Counted from the stretch's first letter, positions 34,854 to 45,314 are shown. The stretch is DNA of 64,000 nucleotides from CAVSMC01 sp963798655 (GCA_963798655.1 CAWCUH010000004.1:1116001-1180000), one strand, 5' to 3'. Numbers and translations are program-made. The notes: generated by a model not told the origin, from the letters alone.

Positions 34854-35735
34854 ATGACGACGCTCGCGCTCGCCGAAATCCGCCTGCGGCACTTCCTCGC
34901 CCTCGCCAAGCCGCGGGTCGTGTCGTTGATCGTGTTCTGCGCGATCATCGGCATGTTCCTCGCAACGCCCGGCCTGCCGCCGCCGCACCTCGTGTTCTGG
35001 GCGACGCTCGGCATCGCGCTCGTCGCCGGCTCCGCGGCGGCGATCAACTGCCTCGTCGAGCAGAAGATCGACGCGGTGATGATGCGCACGCGCCACCGGC
35101 CGCTGCCGCACGGCGACGTGACGCCGGGCGCGACGCTCGCGTTCGCCGCGATCGTCGGCACGATCGGCCTCGTCGTCCTGTACCGCTTCGTCAATCCGCT
35201 GACGATGTGGCTCACACTCGCGACGTTCATCGGCTACGCCATCGTGTACACGGTGCTGCTGAAGCCCGCGACGCCGCAGAACATCGTCATCGGCGGCGCG
35301 TCGGGCGCGATGCCGCCGGTGCTCGGCTGGGCGGCGGTGACCAACGGTGTCGCTCCCGAAGCGCTGCTCCTCTTCCTGATCGTGTTCGTCTGGACGCCGC
35401 CGCATTTCTGGTCGCTCGCGCTCTACCGCGCGAACGACTACGCCAAGGCGGGGCTGCCGATGCTGCCTCTGACGCACGGCTCGCGCTACACGCGATTGAT
35501 GATCGTGCTCTACACGTACGCACTGGTCGCCGTGACGTTGATGCCATTCGCGATCGGCATGAGCGGCCTCGTCTATCTCGCGAGCGCGCTCGCGCTCGGC
35601 GGTGCGTTCCTGCGCTATGCGCTGCAGCTCTACCGCGACTACAGCGACGCGCTCGCGCGAACGACGTTCAAGTACTCGATCTTCTACCTCGCCGCGCTCT
35701 TCTCGGCGCTGCTGATCGATCATTACGCGCGATGA
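34854..35735 (+). CDS. ctaB: Protoheme IX farnesyltransferase
   Basis: 293 residues from ATG 34854, polytopic with eight to nine helices. UbiA-family prenyltransferase that farnesylates heme B to heme O. Prenyl-diphosphate motif NCLVEQKIDAVMMRTRHRPL near 65-85, second loop KPATPQNIVIGGASGAMPPV, then FLIVFVWTPPHFWSLAL and ANDYAKAGLPMLP. Heme A synthase would act next but is not adjacent. Overlaps the sco gene (ATGATG/TGA). Confidence 0.94.
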   Translation: MTTLALAEIRLRHFLALAKPRVVSLIVFCAIIGMFLATPGLPPPHLVFWATLGIALVAGSAAAINCLVEQKIDAVMMRTRHRPLPHGDVTPGATLAFAAIVGTIGLVVLYRFVNPLTMWLTLATFIGYAIVYTVLLKPATPQNIVIGGASGAMPPVLGWAAVTNGVAPEALLLFLIVFVWTPPHFWSLALYRANDYAKAGLPMLPLTHGSRYTRLMIVLYTYALVAVTLMPFAIGMSGLVYLASALALGGAFLRYALQLYRDYSDALARTTFKYSIFYLAALFSALLIDHYAR

Positions 35736-36319
35736 TGCGGCGCGCGTTGGCCGTCGGAATCGTGCTCGCCGTGCTTGCGGCCTGCGGCAACAGCGGGCCG
35801 AAATTCATGGCGTCGGACGTGACGGGAACCAAGTTCGGCCGCGATTTCTCGCTGGTCGACCAGAACGGCAAGCCGCGCACGCTCGCCGATTTCCACGGCA
35901 AGGCCGTCGTGCTGTTCTTCGGCTATACGCAATGCCCCGACGTCTGCCCGACGACGCTCGCCGAGCTCGCGGAAGCGATGAAGAAGCTCGGTCCGGACGC
36001 GTCGCGCGTTCAGGTGCTGTTCGTCACCGTCGATCCGGATCGCGACACGCCGCAGGTGCTGAAGGAATACGTGCCGGCATTCGATCCGGCGTTTCTCGGG
36101 CTCACCGGCGACGCCGCGGCGATCGAGCGCACGGCGAAGGAGTTCAAGGTGATCTATCGCAAGCAGCCGGGGGCGACGCCGGGCAGCTACACGATGGACC
36201 ACTCGGCGGGCACGTTCATCTTCGATCCGCAGGGCCGGCTGCGCGTCTACGTCGGCTACGGACAGGGGCCGGACGTGTTCGCGCACGACATCCGCGAGCT
36301 GCTGCGCGACGCCGCGTGA
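35732..36319 (+). CDS. SCO1/SenC-type copper chaperone lipoprotein
   Basis: 195 residues. Lipobox LAACG near residue 18, so anchored to the membrane facing the periplasm. Thioredoxin-like fold: FSLVDQNGKPRTLADFHGKA, VVLFFGYTQCPDVCPTTLAE with the copper-binding CPDVC, LFVTVDPDRDTPQVLKEYV and the third ligand His in TMDHSAGTFIFDP. It delivers copper to CuA of CoxB. Last gene of the oxidase cluster; the MITE-like element follows 20 bases later. Confidence 0.93.
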   Translation: MMRRALAVGIVLAVLAACGNSGPKFMASDVTGTKFGRDFSLVDQNGKPRTLADFHGKAVVLFFGYTQCPDVCPTTLAELAEAMKKLGPDASRVQVLFVTVDPDRDTPQVLKEYVPAFDPAFLGLTGDAAAIERTAKEFKVIYRKQPGATPGSYTMDHSAGTFIFDPQGRLRVYVGYGQGPDVFAHDIRELLRDAA

Positions 36320-36339
36320 TCGCGTGCACGTCGTTGGAC

Positions 36340-36610
36340 TAGGGCCTGTTAACGCTATGGGCACAAACGTGAACGGGTGGCGTGGGGCGCCAGTCGCGGC
36401 AGCCGACGAAACCAAGACTGGCGGTCTTGGCGAGGAGAGCAACAAAAGGTGGCGTCCCAAGCCGGCCGTTCCCTTCGGGTTGCTCCCGAAAACGCCGATT
36501 TCAGCGTTGCAAAGTCTCGCCGGGTGCCCGACCCGGCTTCGCCTTCGCGCCTTGCGCTGGGCGTTTTCGGCCGTGCAACGCGTTTGCGTCCATAGCGTTA
36601 ACAGGCCCTA
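36340..36610. mobile_element. 271-bp MITE-like element with 21-bp perfect terminal inverted repeats
   Basis: The ends (36340-36360 and 36590-36610) are exact inverted copies beginning TAGGGCCTGTTAACGCTATG. Weaker pairing continues inward for about ten more bases (ACAAACG/GCAAACG). The outer TA on each side could be a target duplication or part of the repeat. The interior has nested pairs such as CGAAAACGC/GCGTTTTCG and no credible gene. Size, ends and lack of a transposase fit a non-autonomous miniature element. It lies just five bases upstream of the next ATG. Confidence 0.78.
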
Positions 36611-36615
36611 ATGCG

Positions 36616-38573
36616 ATGAGCGCACGCCCGCTCGTCGACGACGCGCGGGCAGCGCTTCGAGCCGGCGACATCGACGCCGCGCTCGCATCGTTTGCCGCGC
36701 TTGCCGAGCAAAGCCCGGGCGACGCCGACGCGTGGCTTGGTCTCGGCATCTGTTGCGCGCAGCAGCGCCGCTTCGACGATGCCGTCGCGCATCTCGAGCG
36801 CGCAGTGGCGATCTCGCCATCGCCGCCGGCCGTGCTTGCGCTCGCCAATGCGCTCGCCGATGCCGGCCGCGTCGATGCAGCGATCGCGCAGGGCGCGTCG
36901 CTCGTGCGGGCGCATCCCGGGTTCGCGCCCGGCTGGAATGCGTTCGGGTCGGCGCTCGAGCGCGCACAGCGTCTGGACGAGGCCGCTCGTGCTTTCGGCG
37001 ATGCGCTGCGTGCGGACGCTCGATACTGGCGTGCCGCGGCGGCGCTCGCCCGCGTCGAGTCGGCGCGCGGCGATCTCGACGCGGCAGCCGACGCGTACCG
37101 GCGCTGGATCGAAGCCGACCCGCGATCGTTCGATGCAATGCTCGGTCTCGCGCGCACGCTGCATCGGCAGGCTCGCGTGCTCGAAGCGATCGCGGCTTAC
37201 AGCGACGCGCTCGCGATCCGCGACGACGCCGACGCGCACAACGATCTAGGCATCGCGTATACCGATATCGCCGAGATCGAGCTCGCGCGGGAGCACTATC
37301 GCGCCGCGCTTCGGCTGCGGCCCGACTACGCGGAGGTCGAGAGCAACCTGCTCGTCAACCTCCACTATCGCGACGATGTCGGTCCGGTGGACATGCTGCG
37401 GGCGCACCGCGAATGGGCACAGCGCCATGCAGCAATGCCGCGCATGCGCACCGGGCGACGTCGAGGTGCCGCGGGCAGGCGCCGCCGCGTCGGCTTGGTG
37501 TCGGGCGTCTTTCACGCCGGGCCGGTCGGGTGGATGCTCGAGCCGGTGCTCGAGCAGCTCGACCGCTCGTCGCTCGCGATCCACTGCTACAACAACGGCC
37601 GCTACGCCGATGCGCTGACCGATCGGTTGCGCGCGCGTGTGGACGCGTGGCGCGACGTCCACGCGCTCGATGACGCGACCCTCGCGGCGGCGATCGCCGC
37701 CGACGGCATCGACGTCCTCGTCGATCTCGCCGGACATGGTCCCGGCAACCGGCTGCGCGCGATCGCTCGCAAGCCCGCGCCGGTGATCGCGTCGTGGCTC
37801 GATTATTTCGACACCACCGGCGTCGATGCCGTCGATTACATCCTCGCCGACGACGTATCGGCGCCCGCCGACTCGCGGCAGCGCTTCACCGAGGAGGTCG
37901 TGCGATTCGCGCCCACGCGCCTTTGCTATCCGCCGCCGGATGCGCCCGCAATTGGTCCGTCGCCATCGTCGCGGCGCGGATACGTCACCTACGGCAGCTT
38001 CAATCGGCTCTCGAAGCTCTCGCCCATGGTGCGCGCGTCGTGGGCGGCGATACTGCGCGAGGTCGACGGTTCGCGGCTGCTGCTGAAGAACGCCGCCTTC
38101 ATCGACGCGCAGGTGCGCGAGCGGTTCACCGCGCACTTCGCATCGCTTGGAATCGCCGCGCAACGCCTGGAGCTGCGACCGGCGTCACCGCGCGCGCAGA
38201 TGTTCTCCGAGTATGGCGATGTCGACATCGCACTCGACCCGTTTCCTTACAACGGCGGGCTCACGACGTGCGACGCGCTCTGGATGGGCGTGCCGCTCGT
38301 CTGCGTACTCGGGGACTCGATGATCTCGCGGCAGAGCGCCTCGCTGCTGCATGCGGCGGGGCTGCCCGAATTCGTCGCGACCGACGGCGGGCGCTACGTT
38401 GCCCTGGCAGTCGCGCTTGCACGCGACGACGCTGCGCGCGAAACGCTGCGGCAGACGCTGCGTGCACGTGTCGCCGAATCGACGCTGTGCGACGTCGCGC
38501 AATTCGCGCGCCGGCTGCAGGCGACGCTGCTCGATCTCGCGCAGCGCACGCCGGGCAACGAGCGCGACCGGCG

Positions 38574-38577
<4 letters not shown>
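36616..38577 (+). CDS. TPR-containing O-GlcNAc transferase-like protein (GT41)
   Basis: 653 residues. Residues 1-240 hold about six TPR units (for example ADAWLGLGICCAQQRRFDDA, ARVLEAIAAYSDALAIRDDA and DAHNDLGIAYTDIAEIELAR). From about 295 the GT41 (SPINDLY/OGT) catalytic domain follows: RRVGLVSGVFHAGPVGWMLE, IDVLVDLAGHGPGNRLRAIA, VIASWLDYFDTTGVDAVDYI, VTYGSFNRLSKLSPMVRASW, IALDPFPYNGGLTTCDALWM and VPLVCVLGDSMISRQSASLL. It would glycosylate proteins or cell-surface acceptors using a UDP-sugar. The target is unknown. The start is right at a MITE-like element, so its promoter may lie in that element. Confidence 0.85.
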
Positions 38578-38956
<379 letters not shown>

Positions 38957-38960
<4 letters not shown>

Positions 38961-39121
38961 AGCTCGATCATCTCGAAGTCGTCCTTTCGCGCGCCGCACT
39001 CGGGGCACGTCCAGTTGGGCGGCACGTCGTCCCATTTCGTGCCGGGCGCGATGCCCTCGTCCGGCGCGCCGAGCTCCTCGTCGTAGATCCACCCGCAGAT
39101 CAGGCACATGTACTTCTTCAT
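38957..39121 (-). CDS. Rubredoxin
   Basis: 54 residues from ATG 39121. The four iron ligands are Cys6, Cys9, Cys39 and Cys42 in MCLICGWIYDEE and PPNWTCPECGARKDDFE. A one-iron electron carrier in the cytosol. Partner unknown; betaproteobacteria often place it beside thiD/hemL, divergently transcribed, as here. Confidence 0.96.
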
Positions 39122-39147
39122 CGAATCGGGCGCATCGACGGATGGAG

Positions 39148-39165
39148 TAAAATCGCACAATTCTA
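39148..39165. promoter_or_regulatory. Divergent -10 boxes between rubredoxin and thiD
   Basis: Plus strand TAAAAT at 39148-39153 could serve thiD, and minus strand TAGAAT at 39165-39160 could serve rubredoxin, 39 bases from its ATG. The gap is 89 bases and is locally AT-rich. No strong -35s; no sign of a TPP riboswitch. Confidence 0.35.
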
Positions 39166-39210
39166 GCAAGCCGCCCGACGCGCGCCGGCGCGGCCGCGCG
39201 CTGTCCCGCC

Positions 39211-40089
39211 ATGGCCGACGCCGATCTGCGTAATCCTCCCATCGTACTGACGTTCGCCGCCTCGGATCCGACGGCTGGCGCCGGCATGCAGGCCGACCTG
39301 CTCACGATCGCGAGCATCGGATGCCATCCGCTGTCGGTGCTGACCGCGGTGACCGTTCAGGACACCGCCGGCGTCGAGGGCCTGCAGGCGCTCGACGCCG
39401 AATGGGTCGCCGACCAGGCGCGTTGCCTGCTCGAGGATATTGCCGTCGACGCGTTCAAGATCGGCGTGCTCGGCAGCGTCGAGAACATCGCTGCGATCGC
39501 CGAGATCGTCTCCGACTATCCCGACGTTCCGCTGGTGCTCGACCCCGTGCTCGCGTCGGGGCGCGGCGACGTCCTCGCGAGCGACGACATGGCGAGCGCA
39601 ATGCGCGAATTGCTGTTGCCGCAGACGACGATCATCACGCCGAACAGTATCGAGGCACGACGGCTGATCGCGCCGGACGACGACGACGCGCCGTCGCTCG
39701 ACGCGTGCGCGCAAAAGCTGATCGAGCTCGGCGCGCACTACGTGCTGGTCACCGGCACTCACGAGCCGACGCCGCAGGTGGTGAACACGCTGTATGCGAA
39801 GAGCGGGGTCGTTCGCAGCGACACGTGGCCGCGATTGGCGGGTTCGTTCCACGGATCCGGCTGCACGCTCGCCTCGGCGATCGCCGCGATGCTCGCGAAC
39901 GGCCTCGAGATGTCCGAAGCGGTGCACGAGGCGCAGGATTACACGTGGCACACGCTGGAGAAAGCGTTTCGGCCGGGCATGGGGCAGCTCGTTCCCGACC
40001 GCCTGTTCTGGGCGCGCGACGACGACGCCGCCCCCACCGAAGACGACGCCGCGCCTGCGCGTGCCATCGATGCGCGGCACAGCCATTGA
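39211..40089 (+). CDS. thiD: Hydroxymethylpyrimidine/phosphomethylpyrimidine kinase
   Basis: 292 residues. Ribokinase-like fold that phosphorylates HMP and HMP-P in thiamine synthesis. Visible: VLTFAASDPTAGAGMQADLL at the N-terminus, TAVTVQDTAGVEGLQALDA, PLVLDPVLASGRGDVLAS, TIITPNSIEARRLI and the anion-hole motif GSFHGSGCTLASAIAA. A short acidic tail extends the C-terminus. One base separates it from thiE. Confidence 0.94.
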   Translation: MADADLRNPPIVLTFAASDPTAGAGMQADLLTIASIGCHPLSVLTAVTVQDTAGVEGLQALDAEWVADQARCLLEDIAVDAFKIGVLGSVENIAAIAEIVSDYPDVPLVLDPVLASGRGDVLASDDMASAMRELLLPQTTIITPNSIEARRLIAPDDDDAPSLDACAQKLIELGAHYVLVTGTHEPTPQVVNTLYAKSGVVRSDTWPRLAGSFHGSGCTLASAIAAMLANGLEMSEAVHEAQDYTWHTLEKAFRPGMGQLVPDRLFWARDDDAAPTEDDAAPARAIDARHSH

Positions 40090-40090
40090 C

Positions 40091-40753
40091 ATGTCGTCGC
40101 TCGCACTGCGCCGTGCGCGCGCGACGCGGCTGCGCGGCCTGTACGCGGTGACGCCCGACGTCGACGACACCGCCGAGCTCGCCGTCCGGGTGACGGCGGC
40201 GATCGGCGGCGGCGCATGTGCGATCCAGTATCGGAACAAGTCGGCCGACGCGGCAACCCGCCGCCGGCAGGCGCTCGCGCTCGCGCGCGTGCAGGCGGCG
40301 CACGGCGCGCTCTTCATCGTCAACGACGACGCGGCGCTGGCCGCTGCTGTCGGCGCCGATGGCGTCCACGTCGGCGAGCGCGACGCCAGCGTCGCCGCCG
40401 CGCGCGAGCTCGTCGGTCCCGATCGGATCGTCGGCGTGTCCTGCTACGACGACTTCGCGCGCGCGCAGGCGGCGGTGGATGCCGGCGCCGACTACGTCGC
40501 GTTCGGAAGCTTCTTCGCATCGTCGGTGAAGCCCGACGCGCGCAAGGCCGACATCGCATTGCTCACGAACGCGCGCGTGCTCGGCGTGCCGGTCGTCGCG
40601 ATCGGCGGCATCGACGCCGGCAACGCCGGTGCGCTCGCGCGGGCGGGTGCCGACGCGGTCGCGGTCATCAGCGCCGTGTTCGGCGAGCCGACGCCCGACG
40701 ACGTCGAGAACGCGGCGCGTGCGATCGCGCGCGTGTTTGCGCCGCGCGCGTAG
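40091..40753 (+). CDS. thiE: Thiamine-phosphate synthase
   Basis: 220 residues from ATG 40091. TIM-barrel enzyme joining HMP-PP and thiazole phosphate. Landmarks: RGLYAVTPDVDDTAELAVRV, CAIQYRNKSADAATRRRQAL, FIVNDDAALAAAVGADGVHV, GVSCYDDFARAQAAVDAGAD, YVAFGSFFASSVKPDARKAD and VAIGGIDAGNAGALARAGAD. Between thiD and hemL. Confidence 0.94.
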   Translation: MSSLALRRARATRLRGLYAVTPDVDDTAELAVRVTAAIGGGACAIQYRNKSADAATRRRQALALARVQAAHGALFIVNDDAALAAAVGADGVHVGERDASVAAARELVGPDRIVGVSCYDDFARAQAAVDAGADYVAFGSFFASSVKPDARKADIALLTNARVLGVPVVAIGGIDAGNAGALARAGADAVAVISAVFGEPTPDDVENAARAIARVFAPRA

Positions 40754-40782
40754 TCCATTCATCGACAGCGAAGGAGCCGCGA

Positions 40783-42066
40783 GTGACCGATCGCAATGAC
40801 GAGCTGTTCGCGCGCGCGCAGCGCACGATTCCGGCCGGCGTCAATTCGCCGGTGCGCGCGTTTCGCTCCGTCGGCGGCACGCCGCGATTCCTCGTCAAGG
40901 GCGAGGGGGCGTACGTCTGGGACGCCGCCGGCAAGCGCTACATCGATTACGTCGGATCGTGGGGACCGGCGATCGTCGGCCATGCGCATCCCGACGTCGT
41001 GCGCGCGGTTCAGACGCGAGCGCAGTTCGGGGTGTCGTTCGGCGCGCCGACCGAGATCGAGATCGAGATGGCCGAGACGCTGGTGCGCCGTCTGCCGTCG
41101 ATGGATCTCGTGCGCCTCGTGTCGTCGGGCACCGAGGCGACGATGTCGGCGCTCCGGCTCGCGCGCGGCTACACCGGGCGCTCGAAGATCGTGAAGTTCG
41201 AGGGCTGCTATCACGGGCACGGCGACAGCCTGCTCGTCAAGGCGGGCTCGGGCGCGCTCACGTTCGGGCAGCCGTCGTCGGCGGGCGTTCCGCCGGCGAT
41301 CGCGAACGAGACGATCGTCGTCGCATACAACGATCCCGCTGCGCTCGAAGCGGCGTTCGAAGCGCAGCCCGACGGCATCGCCGGCGTGATCGTCGAGCCG
41401 ATCGCCGGCAACATGAACATGGTGCGCCCGCTGCCCGGATACCTCGAAGGCATGCGCGCGCTCTGCGATCGTCACGGCGCCGTGCTGATCTTCGACGAGG
41501 TCATGACCGGCTTTCGCGTGCATCCGCGCGGCGTGCAGGGCATGAGCGGCGTCACGCCGGATCTCACGACGCTCGGCAAGGTGATCGGCGGCGGCATGCC
41601 GGTCGGCGCATTCGGCGGCAAGCGCGCGATCATGGAGAAGATCGCGCCGCTCGGTCCGGTCTATCAGGCCGGCACGCTATCCGGCAACCCGGTCGCCGTC
41701 GCGGCAGGTCTTGCCACACTCGCGCTCACCGAGGCGCCCGGCTTCTACGAGTCGCTCGCACGGAAGACGCGCGCGATGACCGACGGGCTCGTCGCTGCGG
41801 CGAAGCGCGCGCGCGTAACCTTCAGCGCCGACGCCGTCGGCGGCATGTTCGGCCTGTACTTCAGTCCCGCGGTGCCGCGCTCGTATGCCGAAGTCCTGGC
41901 GTGCGACAAGGAGCGCTTCAACCGCTTCTTCCACGCGATGCTCGACGCCGGCATATATCTCGCACCGTCGGCGTATGAAGCCGGCTTCGTGTCGGCCGCG
42001 CATTCGAGCGACGACATTGCCGCGACGATCGCCGCGGCGGACAAGGCGTTCGCGCAATTGCACTAG
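40783..42066 (+). CDS. hemL: Glutamate-1-semialdehyde 2,1-aminomutase
   Basis: 427 residues from GTG 40783, with AAGGAG seven bases before it. PLP enzyme that makes 5-aminolevulinate in the C5 heme pathway. Landmarks: AQRTIPAGVNSPVRAFRSVG, YIDYVGSWGPAIVGHAHPDV, VSSGTEATMSALRLARGYTG, KFEGCYHGHGDSLLVKAGSG, LIFDEVMTGFRVHP and the PLP lysine Lys266 in TTLGKVIGGGMPVGAFGGK. Intact. Heme supply fits the neighbouring oxidase genes. Confidence 0.96.
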   Translation: MTDRNDELFARAQRTIPAGVNSPVRAFRSVGGTPRFLVKGEGAYVWDAAGKRYIDYVGSWGPAIVGHAHPDVVRAVQTRAQFGVSFGAPTEIEIEMAETLVRRLPSMDLVRLVSSGTEATMSALRLARGYTGRSKIVKFEGCYHGHGDSLLVKAGSGALTFGQPSSAGVPPAIANETIVVAYNDPAALEAAFEAQPDGIAGVIVEPIAGNMNMVRPLPGYLEGMRALCDRHGAVLIFDEVMTGFRVHPRGVQGMSGVTPDLTTLGKVIGGGMPVGAFGGKRAIMEKIAPLGPVYQAGTLSGNPVAVAAGLATLALTEAPGFYESLARKTRAMTDGLVAAAKRARVTFSADAVGGMFGLYFSPAVPRSYAEVLACDKERFNRFFHAMLDAGIYLAPSAYEAGFVSAAHSSDDIAATIAAADKAFAQLH

Positions 42067-42097
42067 CTGGAACCAAACTCGGCGCGACGCAGTCTGC

Positions 42098-42125
42098 GGA
42101 CAGACCATGTTTTTCCGGTCTGTCC
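42098..42125. repeat. Hairpin sharing the GGACAGACC core of the 21.7-kb palindrome
   Basis: GGACAGACC (42098-42106) and GGTCTGTCC (42117-42125) form a 9-bp stem with loop ATGTTTTTCC, 32 bases after hemL. The core and the adjoining GTTTT match the arms at 21746-21823, so it is a second, shorter member of the same dispersed family. Confidence 0.7.
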
Positions 42126-42277
42126 CCAAGCGGCGACAATCATGCACGAAGTCGTCGCCGGCAAGCGACGAAACAGGCGAAAAACCGCGTGCAACGTCTT
42201 GATTCTTGCGGCGAGAACGCGTCGTTCGGCCACTCGCTGTGCTATCATCGACGCCCAATTTTCGAGCAACGCCACCG

Positions 42278-43995
42278 TTGAACGCCGCCATTCCGTTGAC
42301 TGCCACGAGAAAGCGACTCGGCGAGATTCTCGTCGAGCGCGGCAAGCTCGATGCGTCGGGTCTCGAGCGCGCGCTGCGCTTGCAGCAGGAGTCCGGCGAG
42401 CGGCTCGGCGCACTGCTGGTCACGCTCGGGTTGACGGCGCAGCGCGACGTCGCGGAGGCGCTCGCCGCGCAACTGGGACTGCCCCTCGTCGACGCCAAAG
42501 GCTATCCCGAGCTGCCGATTCTCGAGGAGCGCATCTCCGCGCGGTTCCTGCGCGAGTCGCGCGCGCTGCCGGTGCGCGAGGAGGAGCACGAGCTCTGGCT
42601 CGCGATGGCGGATCCGACCGACGAGTACACGATCGGCGCGTTTCGCATGGTCACCGGCCGCGAGGTGCGCCCGCTGGTCGCGATCCCGACCGACCTCGAG
42701 GCGGCGCTCGAGCGGCTGTACGGCACGGGCCGCTCGGCGGTGGGACAGATCATCGGCGACGTCGAGCAGCGAAGCGGCGACGATCTCGTCGTTCGACGCC
42801 GACGTGCAGCAGCTGAAGGATCTCGCGGCGGAAGCGCCGGTGATCCGGCTCGTATCGCTCATCATCACCAATGCGCTCGAAGCGCGCGCATCGGACATCC
42901 ACATCGAGCCGTTCGAGAACCGGCTCGTCGTGCGCTTCCGCATCGACGGCGTGCTGCACGAGGTGGAATCGCCGCCGCGGCGTTTCTCGGCCGCGGTGAT
43001 CTCGCGCGTGAAGATCATGGCGAACCTCGACATCGCCGAGCGCAGGCTGCCGCAGGACGGCCGCATCCGCCTTCGCGTGCAGGGCAAGGAGATCGACCTT
43101 CGCGTGTCGACGGTGCCGACGATGCACGGCGAGTCCGTCGTCATGCGCATCCTCGACAAGGGCGGCGTCGCGCTCGATTTCACCCGACTCGGCTTCTGGG
43201 ACGATACGCTGAAGGCGTTCATGGACGTGCTCGTGCAGCCGCACGGCATCCTGCTCGTCACCGGCCCCACGGGCTCGGGCAAGACGACGACGCTGTACAC
43301 GGCGCTCGACAAGCTGAATCAGCCCGACGTGAAGATCCTCACCGTCGAGGATCCGGTCGAGTACCAGATGCCCGGCATCAACCAGATCCAGGTGAAGCCG
43401 CAGATCGATCTCACGTTCGCGAACGCGCTGCGCTCGATCGTGCGCCAGGACCCGGACGTCATCATGATCGGCGAGATCCGCGACCTCGAAACCGCGCAGA
43501 TCGCCGTGCAGTCCGCGCTCACCGGCCACCTCGTGCTGTCGACCGTGCACACGAACGACGCGCCGTCGACGGTGAACCGGCTGCTCGACATGGGCGTCGA
43601 GGATTACCTGCTCACGTCGACGGTCATCGGAATTCTCGCGCAGCGCCTCGTGCGCACGCTGTGCCCGCATTGCAAGGAGGCCTACACGGCGCTGCCGGAG
43701 GTCGTCACCGAGCTCGGGCTCGACCGGTTCGCGAAGTTGCCGATCACGCTGTATCACGCACGCGGCTGTGCGCAGTGCGCGCAGACCGGCTACAGCGGGC
43801 GCATCGGCATCTACGAGATGCTGCCGATGTCCGACCGGCTGCGCAGCCTCGTGATGAAGCACGCGATCGCGACCGAGCTTCGCAACGAGGCGATCGGCGC
43901 AGGCATGCTGACGATGTACGAAGACGGGCTGCGCAAGGCGCGTCGACGGCACGACGACGTTCGAGGAGGTCCTTCGCGTGACGCGCGAAGGATAG
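42278..43995 (+). CDS. gspE: Type II secretion ATPase GspE, frame broken twice
   Basis: About 572 residues when read through. Start probably TTG 42278 (LNAAIPLTATRKRLGEILVE). The N-terminal T2SSE domain is in one frame to about 42780, then the frame changes by one base (SGDDL to SSFDADVQQLKDLAAEAPVI). The ATPase core has Walker A GPTGSGKTTTLYTALDK, an Asp box, Walker B IMIGEIRDLETAQIAVQSAL and the zinc cysteines CPHC and CAQC. Near 43945 one surplus C breaks the end; without it the protein finishes VDGTTTFEEVLRVTREG and stops at 43995. Both breaks look like read errors, since the rest is intact. The hexameric ATPase drives pseudopilus assembly. Confidence 0.88.
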
Positions 43996-44006
43996 CGGCG
44001 CGGTCG

Positions 44007-45243
44007 ATGACGATCTATCGGTACAGGGCCGTCGACTCGGCCGGAGACGTCGCCACCGGCGAGCTCGAGGCCGCGAACGAGGCCGAGATCGTCGATCGGC
44101 TGCGCGACCAGGGAATGCTGCCGATGCAGGTGGCGGCAACCGGATCGGCGGCGCTGACGGCAGGCCGCCGCGCCCCGTCAACGGCGTGCGCGACTGTTTG
44201 CGAGCAAGCGCGTGTCGCGCGACAACCTGCTCGCCATCACCCGCGAGCTCGCGACGCTGCTGCGCGCGGGACTGCCGCTCGATCGCGCGCTCGAAGTGCT
44301 GATCGGCCTCGCGCCGAGCGTGCCGGTCGCTTCGCTGCTGCAGGCGATTCGCGACGATGTGCGCGGCGGCAAGTCGCTGTCGCAGGCGCTCGACGCGCGC
44401 CGCGACGTGTTCAGCCGCTTCTACGTCAACATCGTGCGCGCCGGCGAAGCGGGCGGCGCGCTCGGCGAGGTGCTCGGCCGTCTCGCCGATACGCAGGAGC
44501 GCAACAAGGAATTGCGGGAAAGCGTCAAGAGCGCGCTGATCTACCCGACGATCCTGATCTGTGTGGCGATCGCCTCGCTGATGCTGATCCTCGGCTTCGT
44601 CGTGCCGCAGTTCGAGCAGACGTTCGCGCAGGCGGGCAAGGCGTTGCCGCTGCCGACGGAGATCGTCGTCTACGTCGGCACCGGGCTGCGCCGCTGGTGG
44701 TGGGCGATCCTCGCGGGCGTCGTGCTTTTCGTGCTCGCCTTCCGCCGACGGCTCGCGACGCCGCGCGTGCGCGCGAAGTGGGATGCGCGCATCCTGCGCT
44801 GGCCGCTGATCGGCGACGTCGCGACCAAAGTCGAGGTCGCGCGCTTCTCGCGCACGCTCGCGACGCTGATCGGCAACGGCGTCACGCTGCTCTCGGCGCT
44901 CGCGATCGTGAAGGAGACGCTCGCCAACGCGGTGCTCGCGAGCGCGCTCGACGGCGTGATCTCGCGCTTGCGCGAAGGCAAGGGATTCGGCCGGCCGCTT
45001 GCGGAGACCGGCGTGTATCCGCGGCTCGCGACGCAGATGATCCTCGTGGGCGAGGAGTCGGGACGGCTGGAGGAAATGCTCGGGCGCGTCGCCGACGTAT
45101 ACGACCGCGAAGTGCAGATCGCGGTGAAGCGTTTTCTCGCCGTGCTGGAGCCGGCGCTGATCCTGTCGCTCGCCGTGATGATCGGCGGCATCGTGTTCTC
45201 GATCCTGATCGGGGTCATGAGCATGAGCGAACTTGTGCAGTGA
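44007..45243 (+). CDS. gspF: Type II secretion inner-membrane platform protein GspF, frame broken once
   Basis: About 411 residues when joined. N-terminus MTIYRYRAVDSAGDVATGEL from ATG 44007. The frame shifts by one near 44161-44175 (GGCCGCCGCGCCCC), resuming as RARLFASKRVSRDNLLAITR. Two GspF domains follow, each with a large hydrophobic helix: SALIYPTILICVAIASLMLI and ALILSLAVMIGGIVFSILIG. Three helices in all. It anchors the pseudopilus assembly complex and contacts GspE. The indel sits in GC-rich short runs and is likely artificial. Confidence 0.87.
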
Positions 45244-45314
45244 ATCGGGTCTAATTCCCTGCCGCGCAGCGGGTTCATCGGCGTGCGCGGACGAAGAACG
45301 GAGAGGCTGTGACA

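Noticed and set aside
36377..36611. Small open frames inside the MITE-like element
   Set aside because: They stay open in several frames by composition only and match nothing recognisable.
39122..39210. TPP riboswitch upstream of thiD
   Set aside because: The gap is only 89 bases and lacks the conserved TPP-box sequences.
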